This document shows, one piece after another, positions 4,848 to 6,443 of a stretch of DNA of 6,443 bases; position 1 is the stretch's first letter, and each line of letters begins with the position of its first letter. The notes below the pieces were generated by a model. It was given only the letters and a program-made list of their open reading frames with translations. It was not told the DNA's origin and did not search any database. The stretch lies in contig DASYSA010000240.1 of NCBI GenBank assembly GCA_036003885.1, forward strand, positions 1 through 6,443. The letters run 5' to 3'. The stretch is from DASYSA01 sp036003885. GTDB lineage: Bacteria; Acidobacteriota; Blastocatellia; UBA7656. The translations under genes were made by a program, and so were the position numbers.

Positions 4848-6392
4848 ATGCTGTTCAAGACTCTGAGTGCGGCCGTGTTCGGGATAGACGCGTACGCCGT
4901 GGACGTCGAAGTCGACCTTACCCCGCGTGCCGGAGACAATGCCGCACCTGTATTCACGACTGTAGGCTTGCCCGATGCAGCGGTCCGCGAAAGCCGCGAG
5001 CGAATTCGCGCAGCCATCAACAATTCAGGTTTCTTCTTTCCGATACACCGAGTGACGGTTAATCTCGCGCCGGCGGATGTCAAGAAAGAAGGATCAAGCT
5101 TCGACCTCCCGATCGGAATCGGGATACTGGGCGCCAACGGCGACCTCAAGCGCGAAGACCTGAACGACACTCTAATAGTCGGCGAACTGTCGCTCGATGG
5201 GCGCATCCGGCCCATCAAAGGCGCCCTGCCGATCGCGGTTGCCGCGCGCGCACACGGCATCAAGCGCATACTGCTTCCCGAGGAGAATGCGCAGGAAGCC
5301 GCCGTCGTTACGGGATTGGATGTTCATCCGGTTGCGTCGCTGAGGGCAGTAGTCCAGCTATTGAACAGCGATACTCCGCCGTCGCCGCTGAGAATAGATA
5401 CCGAGAATCTGCTGTCGAGCCTCAGTCAATACAGCGAGGATTTTCGCGAAGTGAGAGGCCAACTTCACGCCAAGCGCGCTCTGGAGGTGGCAACAAGCGG
5501 CGGCCACAACATCCTCATGATCGGCCCTCCCGGATCGGGGAAGACGATGCTGGCCAAGCGCATCCCAACTATCCTGCCGCCGCTGGAATTCGAAGAGGCC
5601 ATCGGCTGTACCAAGATTCATTCGATTGCAGGACTGACTGAAAAACGTGGTTTGATAACGACCCGCCCTTTCCGCGCGCCTCATCATACGATTTCGGACG
5701 CAGGCCTGATCGGCGGCGGGGCGATTCCGCGTCCGGGAGAGGTTTCGTTGGCTCACAATGGCGTATTGTTCCTCGATGAGCTTCCCGAGTTCGAGCGCAA
5801 CGTGCTCGAGGTGTTGCGCCAGCCGCTGGAAGACGGGAACGTGACGATCAGTCGCGCCGCGATGTCCGTGACCTTCCCGTCTACTTTCATGCTCGCCGCG
5901 GCTATGAATCCTTGTCCTTGCGGCTTCCACAATGACCCGACTCGCGACTGCAAGTGCTCGCCTATCCAGATACAGCGCTATGTGTCGAAGATCTCGGGTC
6001 CGCTGCTGGATCGAATCGATATTCACATCGATGTTCCTGCCGTGAAGTTCAAAGAGCTTGCGAGCGATGCTCCTGGTGAATCGTCGGATGCGATTCGCGA
6101 ACGAGTCGACCGGGCCCGCAGGGTCCAGCTCGAACGGTTTCATTCCGAGAAGATCTTCTGCAACGCGCAGATGTCGTCGCGATTGATCCGGAAGTATTGC
6201 CTGATCGACTCGGCATCGAAAGGGCTCCTTGAGAATGCGATAACCAGGTTGGGATTGTCGGCTCGCGCATATGACCGCATTTTGAAAGTCAGCCGCACGC
6301 TGGCAGATCTTGAAGAGAAACCAAATATTGAGCCCCAACATGTGAGCGAGGCAATTCAGTATCGCACTCTCGATCGAAACTTCTGGGCGTAG
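4848..6392 (+). CDS. comM: YifB/ComM family Mg-chelatase-like AAA+ ATPase
   Basis: This 514-residue protein is complete and of normal family length. The N-terminal Lon/ChlI-like domain spans about 20-142 and includes the family sequence PADVKKEGSSFDLPIG (75-90) and VGELSLDGRIRPIKG (111-125). The Mg-chelatase-type AAA+ domain (about 195-400) has Walker A GPPGSGKT at 226-233, Walker B VLFLDE at 306-311 and N354 as sensor 1. R389 in GPLLDRID is the probable arginine finger. Four cysteines (356, 358, 368, 370), in CPCG and CKC, could bind metal. The C-terminal Mg-chelatase domain (about 415-510) has the sensor-2 region SARAYDRILKVSRTLADL (471-488). ComM is a hexameric helicase that drives branch migration during natural transformation; YifB homologues are widespread also in bacteria not known to be competent. 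All key residues are present, and no competence gene is adjacent. It is divergent from its neighbours, with its own candidate promoter. Confidence 0.97.
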   Translation: MLFKTLSAAVFGIDAYAVDVEVDLTPRAGDNAAPVFTTVGLPDAAVRESRERIRAAINNSGFFFPIHRVTVNLAPADVKKEGSSFDLPIGIGILGANGDLKREDLNDTLIVGELSLDGRIRPIKGALPIAVAARAHGIKRILLPEENAQEAAVVTGLDVHPVASLRAVVQLLNSDTPPSPLRIDTENLLSSLSQYSEDFREVRGQLHAKRALEVATSGGHNILMIGPPGSGKTMLAKRIPTILPPLEFEEAIGCTKIHSIAGLTEKRGLITTRPFRAPHHTISDAGLIGGGAIPRPGEVSLAHNGVLFLDELPEFERNVLEVLRQPLEDGNVTISRAAMSVTFPSTFMLAAAMNPCPCGFHNDPTRDCKCSPIQIQRYVSKISGPLLDRIDIHIDVPAVKFKELASDAPGESSDAIRERVDRARRVQLERFHSEKIFCNAQMSSRLIRKYCLIDSASKGLLENAITRLGLSARAYDRILKVSRTLADLEEKPNIEPQHVSEAIQYRTLDRNFWA

Positions 6393-6443
6393 CCGAAGAG
6401 AGAAAAACAGGTCCGCCTTTCTCGACCCTGCGCAAGAATGGGG
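6393..6443. other. Short tail after YifB/ComM without identified gene
   Basis: These 51 bases contain no recognisable coding start. GAGAAA and TTTCTC can pair around a 12-base loop, but no T-run follows within the window, so I do not call a terminator. Confidence 0.5.

Noticed and set aside
4766..5269. Open frame of 167 codons on the minus strand at the start of YifB/ComM
   Set aside because: Low-complexity Ser/Arg/Pro-rich translation antisense to a conserved gene and overlapping its promoter leader.
5358..6341. Long open frame (327 codons) on the minus strand inside YifB/ComM
   Set aside because: It lies wholly antisense to a confidently identified gene, its translation is arginine-rich and has no recognisable domain, and no ribosome site was seen; it is a shadow of GC-biased codon use.
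6398..6430. Rho-independent terminator after YifB/ComM
   Set aside because: The GAGAAA/TTTCTC stem is short and AT-rich with a long loop, and no T-run follows in the window.

Overview
The window holds four tandem genes on the minus strand (one cut by the left edge) and one divergent gene on the plus strand. Nothing in it fixes the organism. Moderately GC-rich coding DNA, non-ATG starts with good Shine-Dalgarno sequences, an exported acylase and a membrane-anchored transglutaminase-like protein suggest a free-living Gram-negative, perhaps an Acidobacteriota-like soil bacterium; this is inference.

Layout, in minus-strand order of transcription: a flavin/F420-type pyridoxamine-phosphate-oxidase-fold protein (4608 to 4090), a transglutaminase-like cysteine-protease-fold protein with an N-terminal carboxypeptidase-regulatory-like domain (4010 to 2673), an exported Ntn-hydrolase of the penicillin/acyl-homoserine-lactone acylase family (2624 to 501), and the first 110 codons of an AarF/UbiB (ABC1) atypical kinase (332 running off the left edge). 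The kinase fragment was found by translating the minus strand at the edge. On the plus strand, 4848-6392 is a complete YifB/ComM AAA+ ATPase, divergent from the oxidase-fold gene. The 239-bp divergent spacer carries a plausible sigma70-type promoter in each direction.

The genes do not form an obvious pathway. The three complete minus-strand genes could be co-transcribed from the promoter at 4658-4686, and two of them encode proteins that probably act outside the cytoplasm. The UbiB-like gene is probably a separate unit, because a hairpin followed by a T-run precedes it.

The most unusual non-coding feature is a pair of intergenic elements (394-499 and 4016-4092). Each consists of two facing arms of degenerate 7-bp repeats, with a different heptamer in each element (CGTTTCG-like and TGATGCG-like). 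They look like two members of one architectural class of heptameric inverted-repeat arrays. The genes themselves belong to known families, and I see no clear new multi-gene system.
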